Positions 17,677 through 28,016 are shown, counted from the stretch's first letter. The stretch is DNA of 64,000 bases from an uncultured Psychroserpens sp. (GCF_947500255.1 NZ_CANMRL010000001.1:930001-994000); one strand, 5' to 3'. Notes: generated by a model from the letters alone, not told the origin. Made by a program: numbers and translations.

Positions 17677-19908
17677 ATGAAAAACATATTACTTACACTA
17701 TCTTTTGTGAGTATTGCTTTTATTAGCATTGCTCAGAACAACCTTAATTTAGATTTTGAAACTCTTGACAATGAAACATCTAAAGACTGGACATCTTTTG
17801 GTGATGGTAGCTATAAAATAGGTTTTGACACCTCTATTGTTCAAAACGGAACGGTTTCGGGAACCATAGAAAGCATCTCAGGTCAAAAAGGTTTTAGAGC
17901 ACTATCTTATAAAATACCTGCAAGTTTTGGAGGAAAAAAGATAAAGCTTACTGGTTATCTTAAAACTGAAAATGTTGAAGGTGGATGGGCTGGATTATGG
18001 ATGCGTATTGATCCAAACGTAGGGTTTGATAATATGCGATCTAAGAAACTTCAAGGTACAAACGAATGGAAAAAATATGAAATAGAACTCAAATTAGAAG
18101 ATAGTGCTGAAGAAATCCTTGTAGGAGGTTTACTAGTAGGTACTGGAAAAATATGGGTTGATCATCTTGAAGTTACAGTAGATGGAAAACCTTTGGATCA
18201 AGCACCTAAAAAAGCACTTTCCAAAGCGCAAATGGATAAAGAGTTTGACAAAGGCTCTAATATTACATTTAATGCTTTAAGTGATACACAAATTAAAAAT
18301 TTAGAGCTCTTAGGGCGTGTATGGGGCTTTTTAAAATATCATCACCCTGAAATTGGTAAAGGCAACTACAACTGGGATTATGAATTGTTTAGAATGCTTC
18401 CTAAATACCAAAAAGCAACAACTAATAAAGAGCGAGATAATATTCTTATTTCTTGGATAGAAAATTTAGGGCAGGTAGCTCCATGTAAAAATTGTAAAAA
18501 GACGAATAAAGACGCCTTTTTAAAACCAAACATAGATTGGATAAAAAGTGATGAAATCTCAAGTGCATTAAGTGAAAAACTACTATACATACAAAAAAAC
18601 AGACATCAGGGAACTCATTTCTATATTGGTATGCAACCAAATGTAGGAAACCCTAAGTTTAAAAATGAAAAAACATACTCTGAAATGAAGTATCCTGATG
18701 CTGGTTTCAGACTGCTTTCTGTATATAAATACTGGAACATGATCAATTATTTTTTTCCTTACAGACACTTAATGGACAAAGACTGGGATACGTGCTTGGA
18801 AGAGTATATTCCTAAGTTTATCAATGCGAAAAATGAACTTGAATATGAGTTAGCAGCCATTCAAATGATTGGAGATATCAAAGACACACATGCTAATCTT
18901 TGGGGCGGAAATAATAAAATTCAAGAGGATCGAGGTGATTATTATGCACCTGTTCACGTCAAGTTTGTTGAAAACAAATTAGTAGTTGATGATTTATTTA
19001 ATGATGAAAAAAGTGAAACTTGCGGTCTAAAATTAGGCGATGTAATTACGCATATCAATGGAAAATCTATTCCCAATATAGTTTCAGAAATGAATCCTTA
19101 TTATCCAGCATCAAATCAGCCTACACGATTACGTGATATTAGTTTTGACATTTTACGTTCTGCAGATAATACAATAAATCTCAAAGTTAAACGTGAAGGA
19201 AATCATTTTGACAAAACCTTAGATCTTTATTATAAAAATAATATAAAAGGTCACTATCGTTGGTATAAGGAACGAACAGAATCTAGCTTTAAAAAGCTGA
19301 ATGATAATATTGGTTATGTGACATTACAAAACATCAAAGAACAAGATGTTGACTCTCTCAAAGAAGCTTTTAAAGACACCAAAGGTATTATTGTGGATAT
19401 AAGAAACTACCCATCAACCTTTGTCCCATTTACACTTGGAAACTATCTCAACTCTAATCGCACAAATTTTGTTAAATTTACATCTGGAAGTATTGATAAT
19501 CCAGGCGAGTTTGTTTTTAGAGATGGTGCCAAAGTTGGTGTGAAAAGAGGCTGGTCTTACAAGGGACAAAAGGTCATTATTATTGTAAATGAGATCTCTC
19601 AAAGTCAAGCAGAGTATACTGCAATGGCATTTAGAGCTGGCGATAAAACAACCATCATTGGAAGCACTACTGCTGGTGCAGATGGTAACGTTTCTCGAAT
19701 TGATCTTCCTGGTGGATTACGAACAATGATCTCTGGAATTGGCGTATATTATCCTGATGGAACCGAAACCCAACGCGTAGGTATTGTTCCAGACGTTGAA
19801 GTAAAACCAACTATTGAAGGTATTAGACAAGGTCGTGATGAATTGCTTGAAAAAGCCATCGACCTCATTAATCAATCAATTACAACTAACCAAAAGATTA
19901 AAGATTAA
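17677..19908 (+). CDS. Secreted S41-family peptidase
   Basis: A 743-aa protein with signal peptide (MKNILLTLSFVSIAFISIAQ). Residues ~25-170 form a beta-sandwich-like N-terminal domain. Residues ~195-420 are a helical region, ~425-510 a PDZ-like domain (GLKLGDVITHINGKSI), and ~540-720 the S41 (C-terminal processing protease/tricorn type) core. The expected nucleophile is Ser643 in EISQSQAEY, followed by IGSTTAGADGN. It probably cleaves peptides in the periplasm or at the surface. No T9SS sorting domain is visible. Confidence 0.88.
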   Translation: MKNILLTLSFVSIAFISIAQNNLNLDFETLDNETSKDWTSFGDGSYKIGFDTSIVQNGTVSGTIESISGQKGFRALSYKIPASFGGKKIKLTGYLKTENVEGGWAGLWMRIDPNVGFDNMRSKKLQGTNEWKKYEIELKLEDSAEEILVGGLLVGTGKIWVDHLEVTVDGKPLDQAPKKALSKAQMDKEFDKGSNITFNALSDTQIKNLELLGRVWGFLKYHHPEIGKGNYNWDYELFRMLPKYQKATTNKERDNILISWIENLGQVAPCKNCKKTNKDAFLKPNIDWIKSDEISSALSEKLLYIQKNRHQGTHFYIGMQPNVGNPKFKNEKTYSEMKYPDAGFRLLSVYKYWNMINYFFPYRHLMDKDWDTCLEEYIPKFINAKNELEYELAAIQMIGDIKDTHANLWGGNNKIQEDRGDYYAPVHVKFVENKLVVDDLFNDEKSETCGLKLGDVITHINGKSIPNIVSEMNPYYPASNQPTRLRDISFDILRSADNTINLKVKREGNHFDKTLDLYYKNNIKGHYRWYKERTESSFKKLNDNIGYVTLQNIKEQDVDSLKEAFKDTKGIIVDIRNYPSTFVPFTLGNYLNSNRTNFVKFTSGSIDNPGEFVFRDGAKVGVKRGWSYKGQKVIIIVNEISQSQAEYTAMAFRAGDKTTIIGSTTAGADGNVSRIDLPGGLRTMISGIGVYYPDGTETQRVGIVPDVEVKPTIEGIRQGRDELLEKAIDLINQSITTNQKIKD

Positions 19909-19937
19909 TTAAACATTTCATTTAAACCGAAATAGGC

Positions 19938-20650
19938 ATGATAACAAAATTAAATATAGAAAATATTCTATTTTTAGATATTGAAACTGTTCCAGAGTCT
20001 GAACAGTTTTCTGATCTTGACAAGACCAAACAAGAACTGTGGGAACATAAGTCTCAATACCAAAGACGTGATGAGTTTACTGCAGAAGAATTCTATGAAC
20101 GTGCAGGTATATGGGCAGAATTTGGAAAAATCATCTGTATATCTGTTGGGTATTTTAAAATGGAAGGAGACATCAGAACGTTTAGAGTGACGTCTTTTTA
20201 TGGTGATGAAATAAAGATTCTGAAGATTTTAAAAACCTATTGATTACACATTTCAGTAGTAACAAACACCTACTTTGTGCACACAATGGGAAAGAATTTG
20301 ATTTTCCGTATATCGCTCGTCGTATGATTATTCACAACATAGAATTACCATATAAGTTAAATCTCTTTGGAAAAAAACCTTGGGAAGTACCTCATCTTGA
20401 CACTTTAGAGCTCTGGAAATTTGGAGACTATAAAACCTATACCTCTTTAAAGCTATTAACTAATGTTTTAGGGATACCATCACCAAAAGATGATATTGAT
20501 GGTAGTCAAGTATATCACGTGTACTACAAAGAAAAAGAAATCGATAGAATCATCACGTATTGTGAAAAAGACACCATTGCTGTTGCTCAGATTTTCTTGA
20601 GGTTAAGAGGTGATAACTTATTACATGATAACGAGATCGTTCATGTTTAA
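19938..20650 (+). pseudogene. PolB-like predicted 3'-5' exonuclease, split by a frameshift
   Basis: Two overlapping frames (19938-20243, and from the TTG at 20240 to 20650) together make one DnaQ-fold exonuclease of normal length (~237 aa). Exo I is in the first part (LFLDIETVPE). Exo II (LLCAHNGKEFDFPYI) and Exo III (YCEKDTIAVAQ) are in the second. The frame is lost at 20228-20236, where TTTTAAAAAC has five A; six would restore it. The break falls on T TTA AAA, a classic -1 slippery heptamer, so programmed frameshifting, a homopolymer error or a true mutation are all possible. All catalytic motifs are intact. Confidence 0.8.
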
Positions 20651-20689
20651 ACTGGGCTAACTCTAGTATTTATAGCAGATGCAATAAAA

Positions 20690-20716
20690 AAAGTCCAGAC
20701 AAAATATCTGGACTTT
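20690..20716 (-). terminator. Terminator after the 1564-aa protease
   Basis: A perfect 10-bp stem, AAAGTCCAGA with TCTGGACTTT, and a 7-nt loop, with A/T runs on both sides. It lies between convergent genes and has the same core as the terminator at 25621. Confidence 0.85.
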
Positions 20717-20740
20717 AAAAATTAGTTAGTTAATTAATTT

Positions 20741-23700
20741 TTATTGTTTTATAAATCGTTTAGTAAACGTTTCGCCTTCCGAAGTAAATCGTATTTGATA
20801 AATAGCACCATCCAAATGGCTAATATCTATGATATCATTTTTAACGATTCCTTTTCCTACGAGTTGACCAACTGTGTTATAGATTTCGTATTGGATATCT
20901 GAATAATCAGACTTCACATTTAATACATTTCCTTTAACAGGGTTTGGATATAATGTGATTTCTTTTACGTTTTCTACTTCTGGTCTCGAAGTCTCCCCTT
21001 TAGCCTGAGCAGTGAAAAGCCTTACGTTATCAATTGCAATATCTGCCTGCCACGTACCACCTGTCACTCTATTGAAACGTAGTTGAACACTTCCTCCAGC
21101 ATATGAAGACAAGCTAACATTAGCCGACTGCCATGAGTTTCCTAAGTTACCCGAACTATTCCAGATACTTACCCAACTTACTCCATTATCATCACTGGCC
21201 TCTAAGCTAATAGTTCCCATATCTGATGAACCAAATTGATGGTAATTAAAACTAAAACTCGCTGAAGCTTGTCCGCTTAAATCAAAACAAGGAGAATTTA
21301 ATATGGCCTGTTTTGTTGGATAACCTGTATTGTTTCCAGAGGCTTCTACATAGACATAAAAAGTGCCTTCATTAGCGCTTGACGGTCCTGTACCATTTGA
21401 TGGTGTTCCATTAGCATCTCTAGTCCAATTTAAATCATCTGCTCCAGACTGTGTCCAAGCACCTAAAGAGGTTTCAAAACCTTCAGAGTATGGGAATGAT
21501 GTTATTCCTCCAGAACAGCTCTCTACAACAACTTCTCCTTCAATTAAACTAATATCATCAATAGCAATATCTGCTTGCCATGTGCTTCCTGTAACTCTGT
21601 TAAAGCGTAATTGAACACTACCTCCAACATAAGCATTTAAACTAACATTAGCCGTTAACCATTGGTTACCTTGGTTTCCTGTACTATTCCAAATAGAGGT
21701 CCAACTAGCACCATCATCATCACTTATTTCTAAGTCTATACTTCCCATATTTGATGAACCAAATTGGTGGTATTTGAAACTAAATGTTGCTTCGGTCAAT
21801 CCAGATAAATTGAAGCATGGTGAATTTAATATAGCTTGTTTGTTAGGGTAACCTGTGTTGTTCCCAGAAGCTTCTACAAAAATATAGAATGATCCTTCGG
21901 TAGCGCTTGATGGTCCTGTTCCATTAGATGGTGTTCCATTGGCATCTCTTGTCCAATTCAAATCATCACCTGTTGCTTGGGTCCAAGCTCCAAAAGAACT
22001 CTCAAACCCTTCAGAATAAGGGAATGTTGAAATTCCACCTGAGCATCCTGATGAAGGATCTGATACATTTACTGTTCTTACTGCTTGCGCATTGTTTCCT
22101 GCGGAATCACTTACACTATAAGTCACTGCATAAGATCCAGCATTTGCAGTATCTACTGTTCCTGAAATAACAATACTAGAGGTTAAATCTCCATCTTGAT
22201 TATCTGTTGCTGTTGCACCTTGCTCGTTATAGGCATCTCCAACTGTTAGATTTATAGTTGAAGCACCTATTAAAGTAATTACAGGTGGTGTTGTATCTGC
22301 TGTTACATTAACGGTTCTTGTAACTTGATTTGCAGCATTACCAGATGAATCACTTACATTATAATTTACAACATACGTTCCGGCTGTAGATGTATTAACT
22401 GAACCTGAAATAACAATACTTGATGTAAGATCACCATCGAAATTATCTGTTGCTGTTGCTCCTTGTTCATTGTATGTGTCTCCAACATTTAGATTAATAG
22501 TCGAAGCACCTATAAGCGTAATAACTGGCGCTATTGTATCGGCAACTACAACTGTTCGAGTCACTTCGGTTGCAGCATTCCCAGCAGCGTCACTAACATT
22601 ATAGGTCACTACATATGTTCCAAGTATATTAGTATTTACTGTGTCACCTGCAATGATAATATTTCCTGAAATATCTCCATCAACATTATCGGTAGCTGTT
22701 GCACCTAATTCGTTATATGTATCTCCAGGATTTAAATTAATTGTTGATGCGCCATTTAAAGTAATCACTGGAGCTTCAGTATCTGGACCGTTACCTTCAA
22801 TGATTACAGTATAATCTTCTACTTCTCCATATTGAAAGGTTTCACAAGATGTAGGTAAAGCATTATACTTCATTGATACACGCATTCTTGTTGAGTTTTC
22901 AACAGCTCCAGACGGAATTGTAAAACTTCCACTTACTGAAGTAGCTTGCGTGTTTCCTTGTGTAAATACTTGCTCTCCTGCATCAGTAAAATCACCATCT
23001 CTATTATAATCAATCCAAACAGAATACGCTTCGTTGTATACTGTACCAGTCCAAGTTGGTGTTACAGTAATAGTATATTGTGAACCTTTAGTTAAGGTTG
23101 TTGAAATACTAGTGAAATCTGAATAAAATTGTGGTCCAGAAGCATTATCAATTGTATTTAATTGTACTCTACTTATATACTCATCATTTGTATTTGTACT
23201 TGCCGAGTTACAATAGTTCAATTGCACATCTGTTGTAGTAAAGTTTATAGAGGAACTATACGCTGAATTACTACCTCCAGAACATTTACTTCTTACTTGC
23301 GCCTCATATTGAGTTAATGTGGTTAGTCCAGAAATATTTGATGAGATTCCAGTAACAGCAGTTGTTGTCCAAGTTGATGTCCCTGTTTGACGGTATCTTA
23401 GATCGTAAGTCGCTCCAGGAACAGCATCCCAACTTAATGTTGCCGTTGTAGCAGCCACATTAGATGCAGCAAGACCTGTTGGTACATTTGCATTACAAAC
23501 AACTTGGCCTGCGATAGTAAAATTAGAATTAGAAATATCAAAGAAAATATTATTAGCTCCTTTTACCATGACTCTGTTTTGATTTCCTTGATTATTAGGA
23601 ACTACAATATCATGAGACCCATCATTAGCAACTCCAGAAGCAAGTGCTATAGGGTAAGTGTCACCTCCATCGGTAGATAAGAAAATATCAACGTTTGCTG

Positions 23701-25435
23701 CATTAACACCATTTCCAGTAGTCCCTGCAACATTCCAAGTTACTGTTTGAGTAGTTCCTGCATTCCAGGTTACATTTGTATTTGGTGTGTTCACTACAAA
23801 AGGTCCTGCAGTACCATTAACAGTTACAACCATATCGTCACTATTGTTGGTTGCTCCACCTGCTCTATTATCTCTTACTGTTAATCTAAAATTTAAGTTA
23901 CGAGCTACATTAGGAACAGCTTCCCATTGCCAAGATGTTGCACCTGTTTTAATCGTAGATAATCTTGGGAAATATCGTTTCGTATCTGTAGTAGGATTGA
24001 AAGATCTAAACGCCACTCCAGATGTTGCATTAACGTTTGGGTTGGTTGTTGCTGCATTGTTTTCATCATATTGTTCCCAACAATAGGTCAATACATCTCC
24101 AGCATCTGCATCTGTTGCTGAACCATCCAGCACAAATGCTGTACCTCTAGGAATCGTATAATTGGCACCTGCATTTACTGAAGGTACAGCATTACCTGTA
24201 GCCGTATTAGTCTGACAACTTGTTGTCTTTATATAATTAGTAATTTGTTCTATTGATCTTGCATGAAAATACGGATCACTATTAGATTGTACATCTGTAG
24301 CTCCAGTAATTCCAGCATAACCCATAATTGTAGACCCACTTCCTGGTTCCATTTGTGCATTAGTTCCTTCATTTCCTCCATGAGTCCAAGTATGGTTTCC
24401 TCCAAACTGGTGTCCCATTTCATGAGCAACATAATCAACATCAAAAGGATCTCCTTCTGGTATAGTAAGTGATGTCCATCCACTTCCTTTTTGTCCATTT
24501 ACACAAACACATCCTATACAACCTGCATTACCATTATTTTGCAAGTTTGCAAATAAGTGACCAATATCATAGTTAGCTTCTCCAATTACATTTGTTAATG
24601 TATTTTGAAGTTGTGTATTATATCCTCCTGTTGTATTTCCATAAGGATCACTACCAGAATTTGTATAAATCACGTCATCAGTATTACTAATGAGTATCAT
24701 AGTTACGTTAAAATCATTTTCGAAAATACCATTAACACGTGTCATGGTTGTATTAATTGCAGCTAAAGCTAAGGCTTTAGTTCCACCATGGTAAGCTGTA
24801 TATTCACCTGTAGTTGATACTGCTAATCGATACGTTCTTAAAATACCATCATCGGCATTTCTCAATGCAACATCTCCATTATCCAATTTTTGATTAACTT
24901 GATCGGTTACCTCACACTCAAAATCATTGTTATAATTTAATTTATCTGCTCTTTTGTAAGCCGTGTATAGTGTTAAGTCCTCGGTATATGGCTCAATAAA
25001 TGTAGCAGGCATATTTGCTGATAAACGCATACTTTGAAACCCTAAAGGAGACACGCTAAATCTAATAATCGCTGATGGATCATCAATGCCTTGTCCAACA
25101 TAAGACCTAATCTCTGGATATCTTGCCTGTAAATCAGGGCTCATTGTCGAAGATTCGGCTATTCTAAATCGTTCAAGCTTACCTTCATCATTTGGAAATG
25201 ATAACACAACTCCTGAAGACACATCATATAGATTATTTCGTTGAGGAGCGTTAACTAATGACTGTTTTAACACATCTATATTTAATGTAAATGTTTGTGT
25301 CCTGGGTAAGTCTTGTTTGCTTGCTTTAATTTGTTTTGAATTGTCAATTGTTTGTTTTTGCCAAAGTGTTTTACTTTGTGACATTGCAAAGGAAACGCTC
25401 ATTGTAAAAATGAGCAGGAGTAGTCTCTGTTTCAT
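20741..25435 (-). CDS. Giant T9SS-secreted zinc metalloprotease (reprolysin-like) with MAM domains
   Basis: A 1564-aa protein: signal peptide, propeptide (~20-190), and a reprolysin/M12B-like catalytic domain (~200-420) with HEMGHQFGGNH, zinc ligands His338, His342 and His348, and Glu339. It continues with a beta-sandwich region (~425-635), fibronectin III (~640-735), a GEVED-type domain (~740-880), three ~80-aa DUF5011-like Ig repeats (~885-1125), two near-identical MAM-like domains (~1130 and ~1307 onward), and a type A T9SS sorting domain (LYPNPVKGN to the final FIKQ). It is predicted to be exported and surface-attached or released. The target is unknown; likely roles are nutrient acquisition or adhesion. 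Confidence 0.93.
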   Translation of the reverse strand: MKQRLLLLIFTMSVSFAMSQSKTLWQKQTIDNSKQIKASKQDLPRTQTFTLNIDVLKQSLVNAPQRNNLYDVSSGVVLSFPNDEGKLERFRIAESSTMSPDLQARYPEIRSYVGQGIDDPSAIIRFSVSPLGFQSMRLSANMPATFIEPYTEDLTLYTAYKRADKLNYNNDFECEVTDQVNQKLDNGDVALRNADDGILRTYRLAVSTTGEYTAYHGGTKALALAAINTTMTRVNGIFENDFNVTMILISNTDDVIYTNSGSDPYGNTTGGYNTQLQNTLTNVIGEANYDIGHLFANLQNNGNAGCIGCVCVNGQKGSGWTSLTIPEGDPFDVDYVAHEMGHQFGGNHTWTHGGNEGTNAQMEPGSGSTIMGYAGITGATDVQSNSDPYFHARSIEQITNYIKTTSCQTNTATGNAVPSVNAGANYTIPRGTAFVLDGSATDADAGDVLTYCWEQYDENNAATTNPNVNATSGVAFRSFNPTTDTKRYFPRLSTIKTGATSWQWEAVPNVARNLNFRLTVRDNRAGGATNNSDDMVVTVNGTAGPFVVNTPNTNVTWNAGTTQTVTWNVAGTTGNGVNAANVDIFLSTDGGDTYPIALASGVANDGSHDIVVPNNQGNQNRVMVKGANNIFFDISNSNFTIAGQVVCNANVPTGLAASNVAATTATLSWDAVPGATYDLRYRQTGTSTWTTTAVTGISSNISGLTTLTQYEAQVRSKCSGGSNSAYSSSINFTTTDVQLNYCNSASTNTNDEYISRVQLNTIDNASGPQFYSDFTSISTTLTKGSQYTITVTPTWTGTVYNEAYSVWIDYNRDGDFTDAGEQVFTQGNTQATSVSGSFTIPSGAVENSTRMRVSMKYNALPTSCETFQYGEVEDYTVIIEGNGPDTEAPVITLNGASTINLNPGDTYNELGATATDNVDGDISGNIIIAGDTVNTNILGTYVVTYNVSDAAGNAATEVTRTVVVADTIAPVITLIGASTINLNVGDTYNEQGATATDNFDGDLTSSIVISGSVNTSTAGTYVVNYNVSDSSGNAANQVTRTVNVTADTTPPVITLIGASTINLTVGDAYNEQGATATDNQDGDLTSSIVISGTVDTANAGSYAVTYSVSDSAGNNAQAVRTVNVSDPSSGCSGGISTFPYSEGFESSFGAWTQATGDDLNWTRDANGTPSNGTGPSSATEGSFYIFVEASGNNTGYPNKQAILNSPCFNLSGLTEATFSFKYHQFGSSNMGSIDLEISDDDGASWTSIWNSTGNQGNQWLTANVSLNAYVGGSVQLRFNRVTGSTWQADIAIDDISLIEGEVVVESCSGGITSFPYSEGFETSLGAWTQSGADDLNWTRDANGTPSNGTGPSSANEGTFYVYVEASGNNTGYPTKQAILNSPCFDLSGQASASFSFNYHQFGSSDMGTISLEASDDNGVSWVSIWNSSGNLGNSWQSANVSLSSYAGGSVQLRFNRVTGGTWQADIAIDNVRLFTAQAKGETSRPEVENVKEITLYPNPVKGNVLNVKSDYSDIQYEIYNTVGQLVGKGIVKNDIIDISHLDGAIYQIRFTSEGETFTKRFIKQ

Positions 25436-25564
25436 CTGTCGAAGGATTTAAAGTTTAAAATTAATAGCTTTGAAAGTTTATTCAAATTCACTTGAAGTTA
25501 AATATATTTTATTATAGTATCCATAGATTTAATCCAAAAATTTTACGTTTTATGTAATATTTGT

Positions 25565-25577
25565 GGTTTTTCCGTAA
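25565..25577 (-). promoter_or_regulatory. Shared upstream element, copy 1 (TTACGGAAAAACC)
   Basis: On the minus strand this 13-mer lies 130 bp before the start of the 1564-aa protease. The identical 13-mer lies 125 bp before the start of the other secreted protease (28021-28033), and similarity continues for about ten more bases. It is a candidate regulator site or distal promoter element. Confidence 0.45.
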
Positions 25578-25620
25578 GTCATTTTCAGATTTTACTTACA
25601 AAGCTTGAAAAATTCATAAA

Positions 25621-25650
25621 AAAAGTCCAGATAATAAAATCTGGACTTTT
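25621..25650 (-). terminator. Terminator after the M43 protease
   Basis: A perfect 12-bp stem (AAAAGTCCAGAT with ATCTGGACTTTT) and a 6-nt loop, located just after the M43 protease stop. It shares the AAAGTCCAGA/TCTGGACTTT core with the terminator at 20690. Confidence 0.85.
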
Positions 25651-25673
25651 AACATTAAGTAAACGGTTAGTGT

Positions 25674-27896
25674 TTATTGCTTAATGAATTTTTTGGTCAT
25701 TGTTTCTTCACCATCATTAACTTCAATGAAATACATTCCTGATTTCAGACTAGAAACATTAATTTCTTTTACAGAATCTCCTTTCATCATTGTTTGACCT
25801 AACATGTTCATGATTCTATAAGAAGCACTTACATTTCCTGGTAACTTCACAAATAATGTGTTTCCTTTTACTGGGTTAGGGTGGATAATGAAATCTTCCT
25901 CAGACATAAATGAATTATCTGGTCTATGATCCGTTCCAAGCGCTCTAATAGTATCTACTCTACCAGAACCATTTATACCTCTAATAGTTACTTGATCAAT
26001 ATAGACTTGATCTGCGTTAGCTGACGCATCACACTGGAATCTAAATCTAGAATTAGATGCAAAATTAACATCTGAAGCATTTAATGTTACTGTAGCTGTA
26101 TAGAACGTATTGTTATTAAAGTTAGTTCCACTAGCATAAGATGCGACAGTGCTATAAGACGATCCATTATAGTAACGTAACCAGAAATCTTCTCCTGCTT
26201 CCATGCTGTTTGCATAGAAATAGAATTCTACTTCTACTTGATCATAAGATGTTAAATCTAAAGCTGAAGATGTCATTGCTGAAGCCGTTCCTGAATTGTC
26301 TCTTAATCTAATTGAGTAGTTACCTTCATAAGATCTAGTACCACTGTATCTAAAGCAGTCACTACCACCATCAGACCATCCGTCCCATCCAGTCTCGAAG
26401 TAACCTTCACTTAAAACTGTTGTTCCTGGTGTTGAACAAGGTGCACATGATGAACCGCCACAATCTACTCCTGTTTCATCGCCATTTTGAATACCATCTG
26501 TACATGTTGGTGCTGGTGCTCCTCCTAAGCAGAAGTCTGTTGCTTGAGAGCTTGTGAACGATCCTCCAGAAGCAAGAACTCCAGATGAACCTGTAAGGCT
26601 GTAAGAACCATTTCCGTAAGAACAGCAGATACCATCTCCATAAACATCTGTGATTGTAAATGTATAACATCCATCAGGTAAACATAAATCTTCTGTATAT
26701 GTAGAACCATCTGCTTGGCTACCATATGTTCCTCCAGAGGCTACTGTTTGTCCTCCACTGTTTGTTAATGTCCAAGCAGTTTCTTCTGGGTAGTTATCGA
26801 AAGTAATTGATAAATTAACTTCATTATCAGAGCAAGCTGTTTGACAAGGCGCACATGATGAACCTCCACAATCTACTCCTGTTTCATCTCCATTTTGGAT
26901 ACCATCTGTACATGTTGGTGTTGGTGCTCCACCACCACATTTATCAGATAAAGCTAAGCTTCTTCTCACGCCTCCAGCTTCTAAAACTGCACGCATTCTA
27001 TCTTTTTGACCTTGAGTGAATAAGTTCATACAAGAATCGTCAGTATAATCCATATAGTTCTGTACCATATCGGTAGAACCACAAGATACTTGTCCAACAG
27101 GACATCCACCATTAGAAGTTTGGTGTGTAGGTGTATCTGCTACAAAATCATTTCCACAGTTAGAATCTCCCCAAATGTGACGTAGATTAAAATAGTGACC
27201 TACCTCGTGAGTCGTTGTACGACCACCATCAAAAGGTGCAGAAACATTTCCTACTCTTCCAAAGTAATTGTAAGCCATTACAACTCCATCAGTTGCAGCA
27301 TTACCTCCAGGGAATTGTGCGTATCCTAAAATTGTTCTTCCTCCACTTGTCATTCTTGGTACAATCCACATATTTAAATACTCACTTGTATTCCATGGAT
27401 CAACACCTCCAGAAGATGATCTTTTCATATCATCACTCGTTCCCCAATCTTGTCGTGTTGTTGACTTTCTTGTGATACCAGTCGTTGCATTTCCATTTGG
27501 ATCTACCGTTACTAAACAGAACTCTATCTCAGAATCTGCAGCTTGAGACCATGTATTATCAGCATCTGGATTTGTTCGTCTAAAATCTTCATTTAAAACG
27601 TCTAGTTGTGATTGGATTTGTGCAACACTAATATTTTCAGTGCTATTACGATATAAAACATGTACCACTACTGGAATAGTAATGATGTTTCCATCAACTC
27701 TATTCATTTGCATTTCTTGAACCTTGTTTTGAGTAAACGTTTCAATTTTCTGCATTCGAGCTTCTAAGCCTGGGTCTAATTGTTTTCTTAATTCTAAGTT
27801 TTCCATCGCTCCACAATTTCGTTCAAGGGTCTCTTGAGCAAAAACGGAAAACATTGATAGAAAGCACAATAGTGTTAGTGTAAATGTTTTTTTCAT
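25674..27896 (-). CDS. T9SS-secreted M43-family (pappalysin-like) zinc metalloprotease
   Basis: A 740-aa protein: signal peptide (MKKTFTLTLLCFLSMFSVFAQ) and an M43 catalytic domain (~55-315) with HEVGHYFNLRHIWGD, predicted zinc ligands His230, His234 and His240, and the downstream Met-turn segment VQNYMDYTDDSC. Two copies of a cysteine-rich DGIQNGDETGVDCGG unit flank a ~100-aa beta domain (SITFDNYPEETAWTLTN onward). A carbohydrate-binding-like domain (~500-645) and a C-terminal T9SS sorting domain (IHPNPVKGN to FIKQ) follow. It is predicted to be extracellular. It follows the same upstream element and carries the same terminator type as the neighbouring protease. Confidence 0.93.
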   Translation of the reverse strand: MKKTFTLTLLCFLSMFSVFAQETLERNCGAMENLELRKQLDPGLEARMQKIETFTQNKVQEMQMNRVDGNIITIPVVVHVLYRNSTENISVAQIQSQLDVLNEDFRRTNPDADNTWSQAADSEIEFCLVTVDPNGNATTGITRKSTTRQDWGTSDDMKRSSSGGVDPWNTSEYLNMWIVPRMTSGGRTILGYAQFPGGNAATDGVVMAYNYFGRVGNVSAPFDGGRTTTHEVGHYFNLRHIWGDSNCGNDFVADTPTHQTSNGGCPVGQVSCGSTDMVQNYMDYTDDSCMNLFTQGQKDRMRAVLEAGGVRRSLALSDKCGGGAPTPTCTDGIQNGDETGVDCGGSSCAPCQTACSDNEVNLSITFDNYPEETAWTLTNSGGQTVASGGTYGSQADGSTYTEDLCLPDGCYTFTITDVYGDGICCSYGNGSYSLTGSSGVLASGGSFTSSQATDFCLGGAPAPTCTDGIQNGDETGVDCGGSSCAPCSTPGTTVLSEGYFETGWDGWSDGGSDCFRYSGTRSYEGNYSIRLRDNSGTASAMTSSALDLTSYDQVEVEFYFYANSMEAGEDFWLRYYNGSSYSTVASYASGTNFNNNTFYTATVTLNASDVNFASNSRFRFQCDASANADQVYIDQVTIRGINGSGRVDTIRALGTDHRPDNSFMSEEDFIIHPNPVKGNTLFVKLPGNVSASYRIMNMLGQTMMKGDSVKEINVSSLKSGMYFIEVNDGEETMTKKFIKQ

Positions 27897-28016
27897 GTTA
27901 ATTGTTTAAAAAATTAGTATTAATGTTAAATTTTCGATCGTGAAAGTATTAAAATTTTGTTAATATCAAAATTTAACTATTGCGTTTTCGTTGAACTGCA
28001 ATCATAAAAAAATTGG

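Noticed and set aside
23787-24086. 99-codon frame opposite the 1564-aa protease
   Set aside because: Shadow of a long, well-supported coding sequence.
20741-27896. Toxin or defence function for the two metalloproteases
   Set aside because: Sorting domains and extracellular modules fit secreted degradative enzymes; there are no immunity or delivery genes next to them.
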